Assembly (NCBI GenBank): GCA_051745395.1
Contig: JBNJEA010000024.1
Location: 1-28,852 of the forward strand
Reading direction: 5' to 3'
DNA length: 28,852 nt
From: JBNJEA01 sp051745395
GTDB lineage: Bacteria > Desulfobacterota > Desulfobacteria > Desulfobacterales > Desulfosalsimonadaceae
Shown: positions 16,057-24,263 of the stretch, one piece after another
Position numbering within the stretch: position 1 is the stretch's first letter
Layout: each line of letters begins with the position of its first letter
The notes under the pieces: model-generated
Seen by the model: the letters and a program-made list of their open reading frames with translations, nothing else
Told to the model about the DNA's origin: nothing
Databases searched by the model: none
Position numbers and translations under genes: made by a program

Positions 16057-16986
16057 ATGTTGAAATATCTGCCGGCCCCGTTGCGCGGCGCATTGGCCCT
16101 GTTGCTGTATAGCGTAAATACCATCGGCTGCTTTGTGACCATGCTGCCGGTGATTTTTTTGAAAGTGGTGCTTTTTGTGCCCGCCATCCGGCGAGGGTTA
16201 ACGGGGGTGCTGATGCGCATGGGCAGCGCCTGGATCGAGATTAATAGCGGCATCCTGTGGCTGACCCAGGACATTGAATGGGATATTGACGGCATTGACG
16301 GGTTCGGCAGGAAAGACTCCTACCTGGTGATCAGCAACCATCGTTCATGGGCCGATATTTTCGTCCTCCAGCATCTGTTCAAGCACCGCATTCCCTTTCT
16401 GAAGTTTTTTCTGAAAAAGGAACTCATCTGGGTGCCACTGATGGGCGTGGCCTGGTGGGCGCTTGATTTTCCGTTCATGAAGCGCTATTCGCGCGACTAT
16501 ATCCAAAAACACCCGGAAATGAAGGGAAAAGATATTGAAACCACCCGCCGCTACTGTGCCCGTTTCAAAAACTCGCCGATTTCGGTGATCAATTTTCTGG
16601 AAGGCACCCGGTTTGATTACCAAAAGCAGAAAAAGCAGCAATCGCCGTACCGGCACCTGCTGCTGCCCCGGGCCGGCGGTGTCGCCATTGTCCTGTCGGC
16701 CATGGGCGATTGTCTGACCGGCATTCTCGATGTCACCATCGCCTACCCGCATAATCAACCCCCGCTGTCCTTTTGGGATTTTTTGTCCGGCAAGATCAAA
16801 ACGGTGGTCGTCCGCGTCCGCTCGCTGCCGATTCCCGAGAGGTTTGTCAGCGGCAATTACGAGCAGGACCCCGAATTTCAGCGGCAGTTCCGGCAATGGG
16901 TCAACGACCTCTGGGGGGAAAAGGACCGGCAGATCGAGGCGATTGTAAAACACTACCATGGCGGGACGGAGGAAAAGGAATCGTGA
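16057..16986 (+). CDS. Lysophospholipid-type acyltransferase (YihG/LCLAT-like)
   Basis: A 309-residue membrane-associated acyltransferase of the 1-acyl-sn-glycerol-3-phosphate acyltransferase (PlsC) superfamily, expected to acylate a lysophospholipid. The catalytic NHx4D box is 'NHRSWAD' (94-100), and the acceptor-binding motif is 'FLEGTRF' (180-186), the form seen in the YihG/LCLAT branch. Residues 10-42 are hydrophobic and probably a membrane anchor. The ATG at 16057 is chosen because a G-rich ribosome site (16044-16049) sits 7 bases upstream and gives a normal N-terminus; an in-frame TTG at 16033 is less likely. The HAD phosphatase gene begins 4 bases after the stop, so the two form an operon. 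Confidence 0.88.
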   Translation: MLKYLPAPLRGALALLLYSVNTIGCFVTMLPVIFLKVVLFVPAIRRGLTGVLMRMGSAWIEINSGILWLTQDIEWDIDGIDGFGRKDSYLVISNHRSWADIFVLQHLFKHRIPFLKFFLKKELIWVPLMGVAWWALDFPFMKRYSRDYIQKHPEMKGKDIETTRRYCARFKNSPISVINFLEGTRFDYQKQKKQQSPYRHLLLPRAGGVAIVLSAMGDCLTGILDVTIAYPHNQPPLSFWDFLSGKIKTVVVRVRSLPIPERFVSGNYEQDPEFQRQFRQWVNDLWGEKDRQIEAIVKHYHGGTEEKES

Positions 16987-16990
16987 GGAT

Positions 16991-17638
16991 ATGTCTATAA
17001 AAGCCGTGATTTTTGACCTGGGCGGGGTGATTCTCGATTCGCCCATGGAAGTCTTTGCCGAATTTGAAAAACAGCACGGGCTTTCTTCGAATTTTTTAAA
17101 CCGTGCCATTGTAGATGCCGGCTCACAGGGGGCATGGGCCCGTCTGGAGCGCGGTGAAATTGATCTGGAAGCGTTTTTTGACGCATTTGATGCGGAACTT
17201 TGGCAGGCCGGGGCCGAAATTTCGAGCCGGGATCTGATGGCGGCGGTCAATGATTTCGCAACGGTGCGCCCCCCTATGATCGAGGCGGTTCGCCGGCTTC
17301 GACGGGGCGGGTACCGGACCGCCGCTTTGACCAATAACTGGCTGGTGGCCGACGGGGCCACTTCGACCGGATTGGCGGTTTTAAAAGCCGAATTTGACGT
17401 GTTTGTGGAATCGAGTCAAACCGGGCTGGCCAAGCCGGATCCGCGGATTTACGAACAGGTACTGTCGGAGCTGGGCGTGGCCGCCGATCAGGCCGTGTTT
17501 TTAGACGACATCGGCCGCAATCTCAAGCCGGCGCGCCAAATGGGCATGACCACCATCAAGGTCGAATCGGTGGAAAGCGCCCTGCGCGAGCTGGAAAAAA
17601 CACTGTCCTTTCCCCTGCAGAACCTGATGTTTTCCTGA
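16991..17638 (+). CDS. HAD-superfamily phosphatase (sEH N-terminal-like, subfamily IA)
   Basis: A 215-residue cytoplasmic hydrolase. Motif I is 'FDLGGVILD' with nucleophile Asp9; position +2 is Gly where typical phosphatases have Asp, as in the branch that includes the N-terminal domain of soluble epoxide hydrolase and ACAD10. Motif II is 'LTNNW' (Thr114), motif III 'KPDPRIY' (Lys148), and motif IV 'FLDDIGRNLKPARQMGM' (Asp172/173). These patterns match that branch closely. The missing +2 acid is a known feature of the branch, so activity is possible but the substrate is unknown; a lipid phosphate would fit the acyltransferase just upstream. ATG 16991 follows GTGAGGA and lies 4 bases after the upstream stop. 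Confidence 0.85.
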   Translation: MSIKAVIFDLGGVILDSPMEVFAEFEKQHGLSSNFLNRAIVDAGSQGAWARLERGEIDLEAFFDAFDAELWQAGAEISSRDLMAAVNDFATVRPPMIEAVRRLRRGGYRTAALTNNWLVADGATSTGLAVLKAEFDVFVESSQTGLAKPDPRIYEQVLSELGVAADQAVFLDDIGRNLKPARQMGMTTIKVESVESALRELEKTLSFPLQNLMFS

Positions 17639-17823
17639 ACGGTTTGTTTGAACCGAAATGGAACGATTTTCAAGTTTGCCGCATGAAATCCTCCGTATCC
17701 CACGTGGTGCCCCGGCACTACAGGCGGCGGTCTTGACATTGGATGCCGGCATTTTTCTTCCACCGGCAACACCGGCAGGGTGGCGGACACCATCAAGACC
17801 TGAATGTAACCTCAATTTAGGCG

Positions 17824-18501
17824 TCATATAATGGTAAGCCCTTCTTTTTCCATAAGAGCGGCCGCATGTTCTATGGAAACCCCATAGGAAACGTCGGTGC
17901 GGATGGGGGTGTTTTCGCTTTTTAAATGCCCCGGCATCAGATCCTGCGGTTCGAAACGGCCCCCCACCACGCCGAGAATCCGGCCGTCGTAGATGTTGAT
18001 GAGCGGGCCGCCGCGATTGCCGTCGTGGACCATGGTATCGAAGAGAAAAATCCGGGTTTCATTGCCGGAAAGGATTTTCGAGCAGATCACGGCCTGCTTG
18101 ATCATCTGGTTGTAGATGCCGTAATAGCCGAACGGAAAACCCGTGCAGGCCACGCTGTTGCCGACGGGCGTTTCTTCGGGCAGCCCCATGATGTGGTCCG
18201 GCATGGAAATCTCGATTTCCTGGCGGAACTTGAGCAGGGCCATGTCGGATTTTCGATCCATTTGCCGGATTTCCAGGGGAATCGGCGTGACCGTTTCGCT
18301 ATGAACCGCCGTAAAGCCGGCGGGTTCTTCGAAGGGCACGGCCATGAGTTCATACTTGCCGGTGATCAGGTGCGCGGCGGTCAAAAGGTAGCCGTCCGGG
18401 TGGACCATAAAGGTGGATCCCCGGAATGTCACCTGCTCGCCTTCTCTCCGGAAAAGCATCATGCAGGCGTTTTTGTATTGAAAATAGATGTCTTGGAGCA
18501 T
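17824..18501 (-). CDS. Trypsin-like serine-protease fold protein, catalytic Ser replaced by Arg
   Basis: A 225-residue protein with the chymotrypsin/HtrA-type fold. The His box is 'TAAHLI' (His44), the Asp box 'SDMALLKF' (Asp86), and the serine region reads 'HDGNRGGPLI', with Arg163 where the usual 'GNSGGPL' has Ser. The codon is CGC (18015-18013), one base from AGC. Without the nucleophile it should be an inactive pseudoprotease that binds rather than cuts, unless a sequencing error is involved. No clear signal peptide and no PDZ domain are seen, so it may be cytoplasmic. GAGG lies before the ATG. It is the third gene of the transporter operon, 41 bases after the binding-protein gene, which suggests a role in regulating or stabilising transport (inference). 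Confidence 0.8.
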   Translation of the reverse strand: MLQDIYFQYKNACMMLFRREGEQVTFRGSTFMVHPDGYLLTAAHLITGKYELMAVPFEEPAGFTAVHSETVTPIPLEIRQMDRKSDMALLKFRQEIEISMPDHIMGLPEETPVGNSVACTGFPFGYYGIYNQMIKQAVICSKILSGNETRIFLFDTMVHDGNRGGPLINIYDGRILGVVGGRFEPQDLMPGHLKSENTPIRTDVSYGVSIEHAAALMEKEGLTII

Positions 18502-18542
18502 GCAAAAACCTCGTTATTTGCCGTAAAGACGGCTGTGTGGCT

Positions 18543-19469
18543 TCATTTAATCCAGCCGGCAACCTTGTTGGAATGCGATCGCATCCAGCGCAGGGCCTTT
18601 TCATAGGCAAAAAGACCGTTGTCTTCCTGGATCCAGAGCATGAGCTGGCCGATATCTTCTGGCTGCCAGTGGAAGCGATTGAGCAATCGGTAGGCAGCCG
18701 GCATGTCCTGTTTTAAATCCCGGCGCACGATCGTGTGGATGTTTCCCCGGTCGCCGAAGATGTTTTCCGGGTCCTCGAGAAATTTCAAGCTCCAGCGTTC
18801 AAAACTCCAGTGCGGCAGCCATCCGGTAATGACGATCCATTGCTGGTGACGGACGGCGTTGGACAGTTCGGCCATCACCGAGATTTCGCTGCTTTTTACC
18901 AGCCGGAAATCGTCTAAGCCGTAGGCGTCCATGGCCTGCCGGGTTTTGCGCATGATCCCGGCTTCCGGCTCGATGCCGACGATCCGGTGGTCTAATTTGT
19001 CCGCATGGGCCTTTAACTCCGGGATCGAATCGATGTCCATGTAGGGCTGATTGCGGATACCGGTGCCGGCGGTCAGGCGCCCCCGGGTCACATCCGGGAC
19101 CACCAGTCCGGTCTTGGTGCCTTCCAGGTTCGGCCCCAGGTTTTTTACGTCATTTCGAAACTGTTTGTAGTAGTGTTCGTGGGTATCGGGCAGCCATGCC
19201 GATACCATGGCATCGGCACGCCCTTCGGCCACGGCCGCCCACATCTTATCGGCGCTTGCAGCCATGAGTTCGCAATGGATGCCGAGTTTTTCCTCGCAGA
19301 CTGCCTTGACCAGGTGGGCCGAAGCCACGGAAGATGACCAGTTCGTGTGGGCCAGCCGTAGCGTTTTGGCGGGCCTGGCCGCTAAAGCGCCCGATGTGTT
19401 GGGCAGCAAAAACGCGCAGAAAATGCCGGTTAAAAAAATGGCGATGATAAAACGGGTCGTTTGCTGCAA
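18543..19469 (-). CDS. Glycine-betaine/choline-type substrate-binding protein (OpuAC family)
   Basis: A 308-residue periplasmic binding protein of the OpuAC/ProX family for quaternary-amine compatible solutes. A signal peptide spans about residues 1-31 ('FIIAIFLTGIFCAFLL...ALAA'). The mature part begins 'KTLRLAHTNWSSSVASAHLV' and includes 'ADAMVSAWLPDTHEHY' and 'ITGWLPHWSFERWSLKFLEDP', whose aromatic residues resemble the betaine cage. The start is TTG at 19469: GGGAGG lies 8 bases before it and it gives a proper signal peptide, while upstream in-frame starts do not. No ABC permease or ATPase gene is adjacent; instead the gene follows a BCCT transporter with a 25-base gap, which is unusual. 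Confidence 0.88.
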   Translation of the reverse strand: MQQTTRFIIAIFLTGIFCAFLLPNTSGALAARPAKTLRLAHTNWSSSVASAHLVKAVCEEKLGIHCELMAASADKMWAAVAEGRADAMVSAWLPDTHEHYYKQFRNDVKNLGPNLEGTKTGLVVPDVTRGRLTAGTGIRNQPYMDIDSIPELKAHADKLDHRIVGIEPEAGIMRKTRQAMDAYGLDDFRLVKSSEISVMAELSNAVRHQQWIVITGWLPHWSFERWSLKFLEDPENIFGDRGNIHTIVRRDLKQDMPAAYRLLNRFHWQPEDIGQLMLWIQEDNGLFAYEKALRWMRSHSNKVAGWIK

Positions 19470-19494
19470 CGTGTTTTCCTCCCATGCTTTTGAT

Positions 19495-21132
<1,638 letters not shown>

Positions 21133-21192
21133 GGCGCTATCCTGATCTGTACGGGTGAATGTCGCATTGAAACCGGCCTGCCAATACGGAAA

Positions 21193-21221
21193 ATTATAAT
21201 GCCCTGAAATATATGTGTCAA
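21193..21221 (-). promoter_or_regulatory. Perfect consensus sigma70 promoter of the BCCT operon
   Basis: On the minus strand, TTGACA (21221-21216) and TATAAT (21198-21193) are separated by exactly 17 bases. It lies 60 bases upstream of the BCCT ATG. Both boxes match the consensus 6/6, which is rare and implies strong basal transcription unless a repressor or other control acts. Confidence 0.85.
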
Positions 21222-21375
21222 ATGAACCGTTGCACCGATGACACCAAGACGTCACAGGCATTTCACAAAAATGTAGCCTTCCTGCTTTATGGGTAAGTTT
21301 TTCTCGCACGGGAGAAGAGGAAAGGAATTTATACCGTCCGCCCGAAAAGCGGCAGGCTTTGCGGCTGCCGTCCCG

Positions 21376-22935
21376 CTATCCGCCCGCCGGATGCGGGGTT
21401 TGCGCCCGGCCCGCAGCGGCGGTGCGGGGGCGCGCTGCCGAAGGGGCGTCTTGTTGCTCGTCTTGTTCGACCTTGAACGTGCCCGTGGTTTCCGTGAGCT
21501 GTTCGGCATTGGCGGCCACCTGCTGCACGCCCTGGTCGACTTCGGAAAGGGCGCGGTTGATCTGTTCGATCCCCTGGGACTGCTCCGCCGAGGCCGTGCT
21601 GATCTGGGTGACGAGATCGCAGGCTTGGGCGGTCCGGCCGGTCATTTCGGTAAAGGCGTCATTGACCTTGGCCGCGGCCGATGTGCCGTGTTCGATCTTG
21701 CCGACGGTATTGTCGACCAGCTCGGATGTGGATTTTGCCGCTTCCGCGGACCGCATGGCCAGGTTGCGCACCTCGTTGGCCACCACCGCGAACCCGGCGC
21801 CCGCTTCGCCAGCGCGGGCGGCCTCCACGGCGGCGTTTAGGGCCAGCAGGTTGGTCTGGAAGGCGATATCGTCGATGGTCTTAATGATTTTGGCAATCCG
21901 GTCGCTGGATTGGCCGATTTCGTCCATGGAAGTGCTTAGTTCCTTCATGGCGGCATCGGCGCTGTTGACCCCTTGCTGGACCTGCTGCATCAACTGGTCC
22001 GCAGTCGATGCGTGGTCGGCATTCTGTTGGGTGGTGGCCGCCATTTGTTCCGTTGAGCTGCTGGTTTCTTCCACCGCGGCCGCCTGCCGGGAGGAGAGCT
22101 CGGACAGGCTTTGGGCCGCCGATTTGATATCTGAAATACGGGTTCTCAGGTTTTCGTTGACCAGGTTCATCCGGGCCGACATGTGGCTGATTTCATCCTG
22201 TCCGATCACGGGGACCGAACAGGAAAGGTCGCCCTGCCGCATCTTTCCCGCCAGAGACAGAAGCCGGCGCACGGGGTGGTTGACCATGCGCTGAAACAGC
22301 AGAAAAACGAGGGCGGACAAAATCAAGATGCCGGCAAGGCCCATGAAAATGTTCCAATTCCGGGCGCTTGCGGCCGCATTCACGGCCGACTGGGTGGCCG
22401 ACCGGACCTGCATGCCGCCCAGGAGCTTGCGGGATGAACCGTGGCAGTGGTGACAGCGTTTTTCATTTAAAATGGGACGAAACACGCTCTGGTAAGCGGT
22501 GCCGTCGATGGTTCCTTCGACGGGGGCCTCCGGTGCCGTACCGGAGTCAATCATCCCGGCGACCGTTTTTTTGCTGGCCGGCGCGGCCAGGAAGGCGTTG
22601 ATTTTTTTGCCCGGCGCGTCTTGGACGGTGGAAAAGGCCACTTCGCCGTTGAAGTCAAACACGTAGACCTCGATGCCGCTGGTTTGTTGATTTAACCGCT
22701 GAAACTGCCGGACCACCGTCTGGTTGTCGCCGACGGCCAGGGCGTCAAACATCCCGCCTTCGATGGCCGTGGCCAGGCGCTGGCTTTGATGCCGGGTCTG
22801 CTGCTGCAGGCCCTCGGTCTGGCTGCGGATGTTTCCGGCGATCATCAGGCCGATCACAAGTATCAGCACCGTGCAGACCGCGCCGATGACCTTGATCCAC
22901 AGATGCTGTCTGAGCGTGGCGATAACGGTTTTCAT
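21376..22935 (-). CDS. Methyl-accepting chemotaxis protein with periplasmic c-type haem motif
   Basis: A 519-residue chemoreceptor. TM1 is at about 14-36, a periplasmic sensor at about 37-193, TM2 at about 194-216, HAMP at about 217-270, then a signalling domain with the conserved hairpin tip 'DDIAFQTNLLALNAAVEAARAGEAGAGFAVVANEVRNLA'. The sensor contains 'CHHCH' at residues 161-165, a CxxCH c-type haem attachment site close to TM2; this resembles the haem-binding Tll0287-like/DUF3365 sensors and, in concept, DcrA of Desulfovibrio, a haem MCP that senses oxygen or redox. The C-terminal tail is Ala/Pro-rich with no CheR-binding pentapeptide. GGAGG precedes the ATG. The gene follows a tetrahaem cytochrome by 22 bases, so the two are co-transcribed. 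Confidence 0.92.
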   Translation of the reverse strand: MKTVIATLRQHLWIKVIGAVCTVLILVIGLMIAGNIRSQTEGLQQQTRHQSQRLATAIEGGMFDALAVGDNQTVVRQFQRLNQQTSGIEVYVFDFNGEVAFSTVQDAPGKKINAFLAAPASKKTVAGMIDSGTAPEAPVEGTIDGTAYQSVFRPILNEKRCHHCHGSSRKLLGGMQVRSATQSAVNAAASARNWNIFMGLAGILILSALVFLLFQRMVNHPVRRLLSLAGKMRQGDLSCSVPVIGQDEISHMSARMNLVNENLRTRISDIKSAAQSLSELSSRQAAAVEETSSSTEQMAATTQQNADHASTADQLMQQVQQGVNSADAAMKELSTSMDEIGQSSDRIAKIIKTIDDIAFQTNLLALNAAVEAARAGEAGAGFAVVANEVRNLAMRSAEAAKSTSELVDNTVGKIEHGTSAAAKVNDAFTEMTGRTAQACDLVTQISTASAEQSQGIEQINRALSEVDQGVQQVAANAEQLTETTGTFKVEQDEQQDAPSAARPRTAAAGRAQTPHPAGG

Positions 22936-22957
22936 TCAGGCCTCCGGGAAGTATGTT

Positions 22958-23446
22958 TTAATGCGCGCCGGCATGCTTCAATGGTTTGAAGTCGAATGCG
23001 GCCACCCGGTCCGAGTTGTGGCAGCGCTTGCAGGTAGACATTTCAATATCACCGATGATGTCTTCCGGATGCAGGGTTTCGGCATGACGGCTGCCCGGGC
23101 CGTGGCAGACTTCGCAGCCGGCGTTTTTCATCTGCGGCGTGTTACTTTCCGAGACAAAGCCGCCCGGCTGCCCGTAACCGGTGGTATGGCATTCGTAGCA
23201 TTCCCGGATTTCCGCCTCGGTCAGGCCCTTTTCCATGACCCGGACGCTGTCATAGGAGCGAGCTTTTTTGGCGTATTGCTCGTAGCGTTGATACTGTTTC
23301 TGGTGACAGGCCCGGCAGGTTTGGCTGCCCACGTAGCGCTTGTCTGCAGCCGCGCCGGTGTCGCCCGGCCCTGATGCGGCAACCAGTGCCGGCAATGCCA
23401 TTGCCATTATCATTGCAATCCGTCGAAACGCTTTGCTGAACGGCAT
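22958..23446 (-). CDS. Tetrahaem c-type cytochrome (cytochrome c554-like)
   Basis: A 162-residue secreted cytochrome. The signal peptide is about residues 1-34 ('RRIAMIMAMALPALVAASGPG'). Four CxxCH haem sites are present: CRACH (44-48), CYECH (83-87), CEVCH (111-115) and CKRCH (139-143). The opening 'YVGSQTCRACHQKQY' is typical of the cytochrome c554/c' family. ATG 23446 is chosen because AAAGGAG lies 5 bases upstream and it gives a proper signal peptide; a start at 23500 lacks both. Likely a periplasmic electron carrier or a redox or gas sensor partner for the chemoreceptor encoded 22 bases downstream. A sigma28-like site lies about 100 bases upstream. Whether it is soluble or membrane-bound cannot be seen. 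Confidence 0.9.
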   Translation of the reverse strand: MPFSKAFRRIAMIMAMALPALVAASGPGDTGAAADKRYVGSQTCRACHQKQYQRYEQYAKKARSYDSVRVMEKGLTEAEIRECYECHTTGYGQPGGFVSESNTPQMKNAGCEVCHGPGSRHAETLHPEDIIGDIEMSTCKRCHNSDRVAAFDFKPLKHAGAH

Positions 23447-23549
23447 TGAAACTCCTTTTGATGCTGCGGAAATGTGTTTCAAGTCAATGGGAACCTTCAT
23501 TTGCTTGGCCTTCCGCCGGCAGGCGAACGGACCAATCCCCTACCTCTTC

Positions 23550-23576
23550 GTATCGGCCGGATCCATTCAATCGTTA
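23550..23576 (-). promoter_or_regulatory. Candidate sigma28 (FliA) promoter of the cytochrome/chemoreceptor operon
   Basis: On the minus strand, TAAC (23576-23573), 15 bases, GCCGATAC (23557-23550). The sigma28 consensus is TAAA-N15-GCCGATAA, so 10 of 12 positions match with the right spacing. It lies 104 bases upstream of the cytochrome ATG. A chemoreceptor operon is exactly where flagellar-sigma control is expected. Confidence 0.5.
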
Positions 23577-23643
23577 GTCGCACTGAAAAGATTTTTGTTT
23601 TTTCAGTCTGGTCGAATGAATTGAAACAGCGTCTCGGCTGAGC

Positions 23644-23829
23644 GGGGTCGGGGGGAAGGGATTTTCTCGCTCAAAGGTCTTTTGCCGGGTCAGGCCCTTT
23701 GCAGCGCTAAATTTCTCAAACTCGGGCTCACGCCCTCAGACAGTGAGAAATTCTTAACGCGCCGCAAAGGGCCTGACCTTTCGGCAAAACCCCTTAATTT
23801 CGCGCGAAAACGCCCTTCCCCCCGACCCC
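23644..23829. repeat. 186-base imperfect palindromic element
   Basis: Outer arms of 17 bp match perfectly (23644-23660 with 23813-23829). A middle pair of 14 bp (23689-23702 with 23764-23777) and an inner pair of 9 bp (23710-23718 with 23744-23752) are also perfect. The element could fold into one long interrupted hairpin. It has no transposase and no coding signal; a MITE-like or REP-related origin is an inference. Confidence 0.85.
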
Positions 23830-23900
23830 GTCAGGGAAACCTTTCGGGTTACGAAGCAATTACCTTCCGCCCTGCCGGTCAAAGCAGATAAAAAATTTTC

Positions 23901-23928
23901 TTGATTTTTTTGTTTTTATAAGTAAATA
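23901..23928 (+). promoter_or_regulatory. Promoter-like pair overlapping the TetR-type operator
   Basis: TTGATT (23901-23906), 16 bases, TAAATA (23923-23928). The -10 box sits inside the palindrome at 23915-23940, so a bound repressor would block it. The distance to the thiolase ATG is over 300 bases, which is long. Tentative. Confidence 0.3.
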
Positions 23929-23940
23929 CTTACTTATAAA
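23915..23940. promoter_or_regulatory. Candidate TetR-family operator
   Basis: A perfect inverted repeat: arms of 11 bp (TTTATAAGTAA at 23915-23925 and its complement at 23930-23940) around a 4-base centre ATAC. Its core, AAGTA...TACTT, is typical of TetR/AcrR regulator sites. It lies upstream of an operon that encodes its own TetR protein (26436-27059), so autoregulation is likely. Confidence 0.6.
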
Positions 23941-24043
23941 TATTAATGCGATCCGGTTATCCGGAATATTCCAGTTATGGTTTTGCGAAGTGAATTTGGG
24001 CATCCGTGAGTCGCAAGCCAGACAAAAAACGATTTGTACCGGT

Positions 24044-24122
24044 CGTCATACCTGCGAAGGCAGGTATCCAGTTTTCCAGACGAACAGAAAACCCATGGAT
24101 GCCTGCCTTCGCAGGCATGACG
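24044..24122. repeat. REP-like palindromic element
   Basis: Two 27-base arms (24044-24070 and 24096-24122) are complementary apart from two G-U type mismatches, with a 25-base centre. The sequence is of the common 'GTCATnCCTGCGAAGGCAGG' REP type, whose translations appear as 'PAKAGIHGF...WIPAFAGMT' in misannotated genes. It lies between the operator candidate and the thiolase start. Confidence 0.88.
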
Positions 24123-24263
24123 GGCGAGGCGATGTGCTTTTTTATTTTATGTATCGGTTTGCATGACAGTTTCATTGAATGAAAAGAAAAGAGCACGGGA
24201 TTCTTCCGGATAAGCGGATAATGCGATTTTCATCGGGGTACTTTAACTGTAAAGGACGGCTAT

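Larger units (their letters stand above)
23447..24263. other. 817-base divergent gap rich in palindromic elements
   Basis: This region lies between the start of the cytochrome/chemoreceptor operon and the start of the thiolase operon, which point in opposite directions. It holds a sigma28-like site (23550-23576, minus), a 186-base palindromic element (23644-23829), a TetR-type operator candidate (23915-23940) overlapping a promoter-like pair, and a REP-like palindrome (24044-24122). Short frames within it come from these palindromes and are not credible proteins. Confidence 0.7.

Noticed and set aside
17639..17823. Possible terminator hairpins between the convergent HAD and pseudoprotease genes
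   Set aside because: Only short stems (5 bp) or loop-less palindromes with weak T-runs are present, so no terminator can be supported.
23682..23891. A 69-codon plus-strand frame
   Set aside because: It lies largely within the 186-base palindromic element and has no ribosome site or recognisable domain.
23975..24196. A 73-codon minus-strand frame with the peptide 'PAKAGIHGF...WIPAFAGMT'
   Set aside because: This is the well-known translation of a REP-type palindrome, not a protein.
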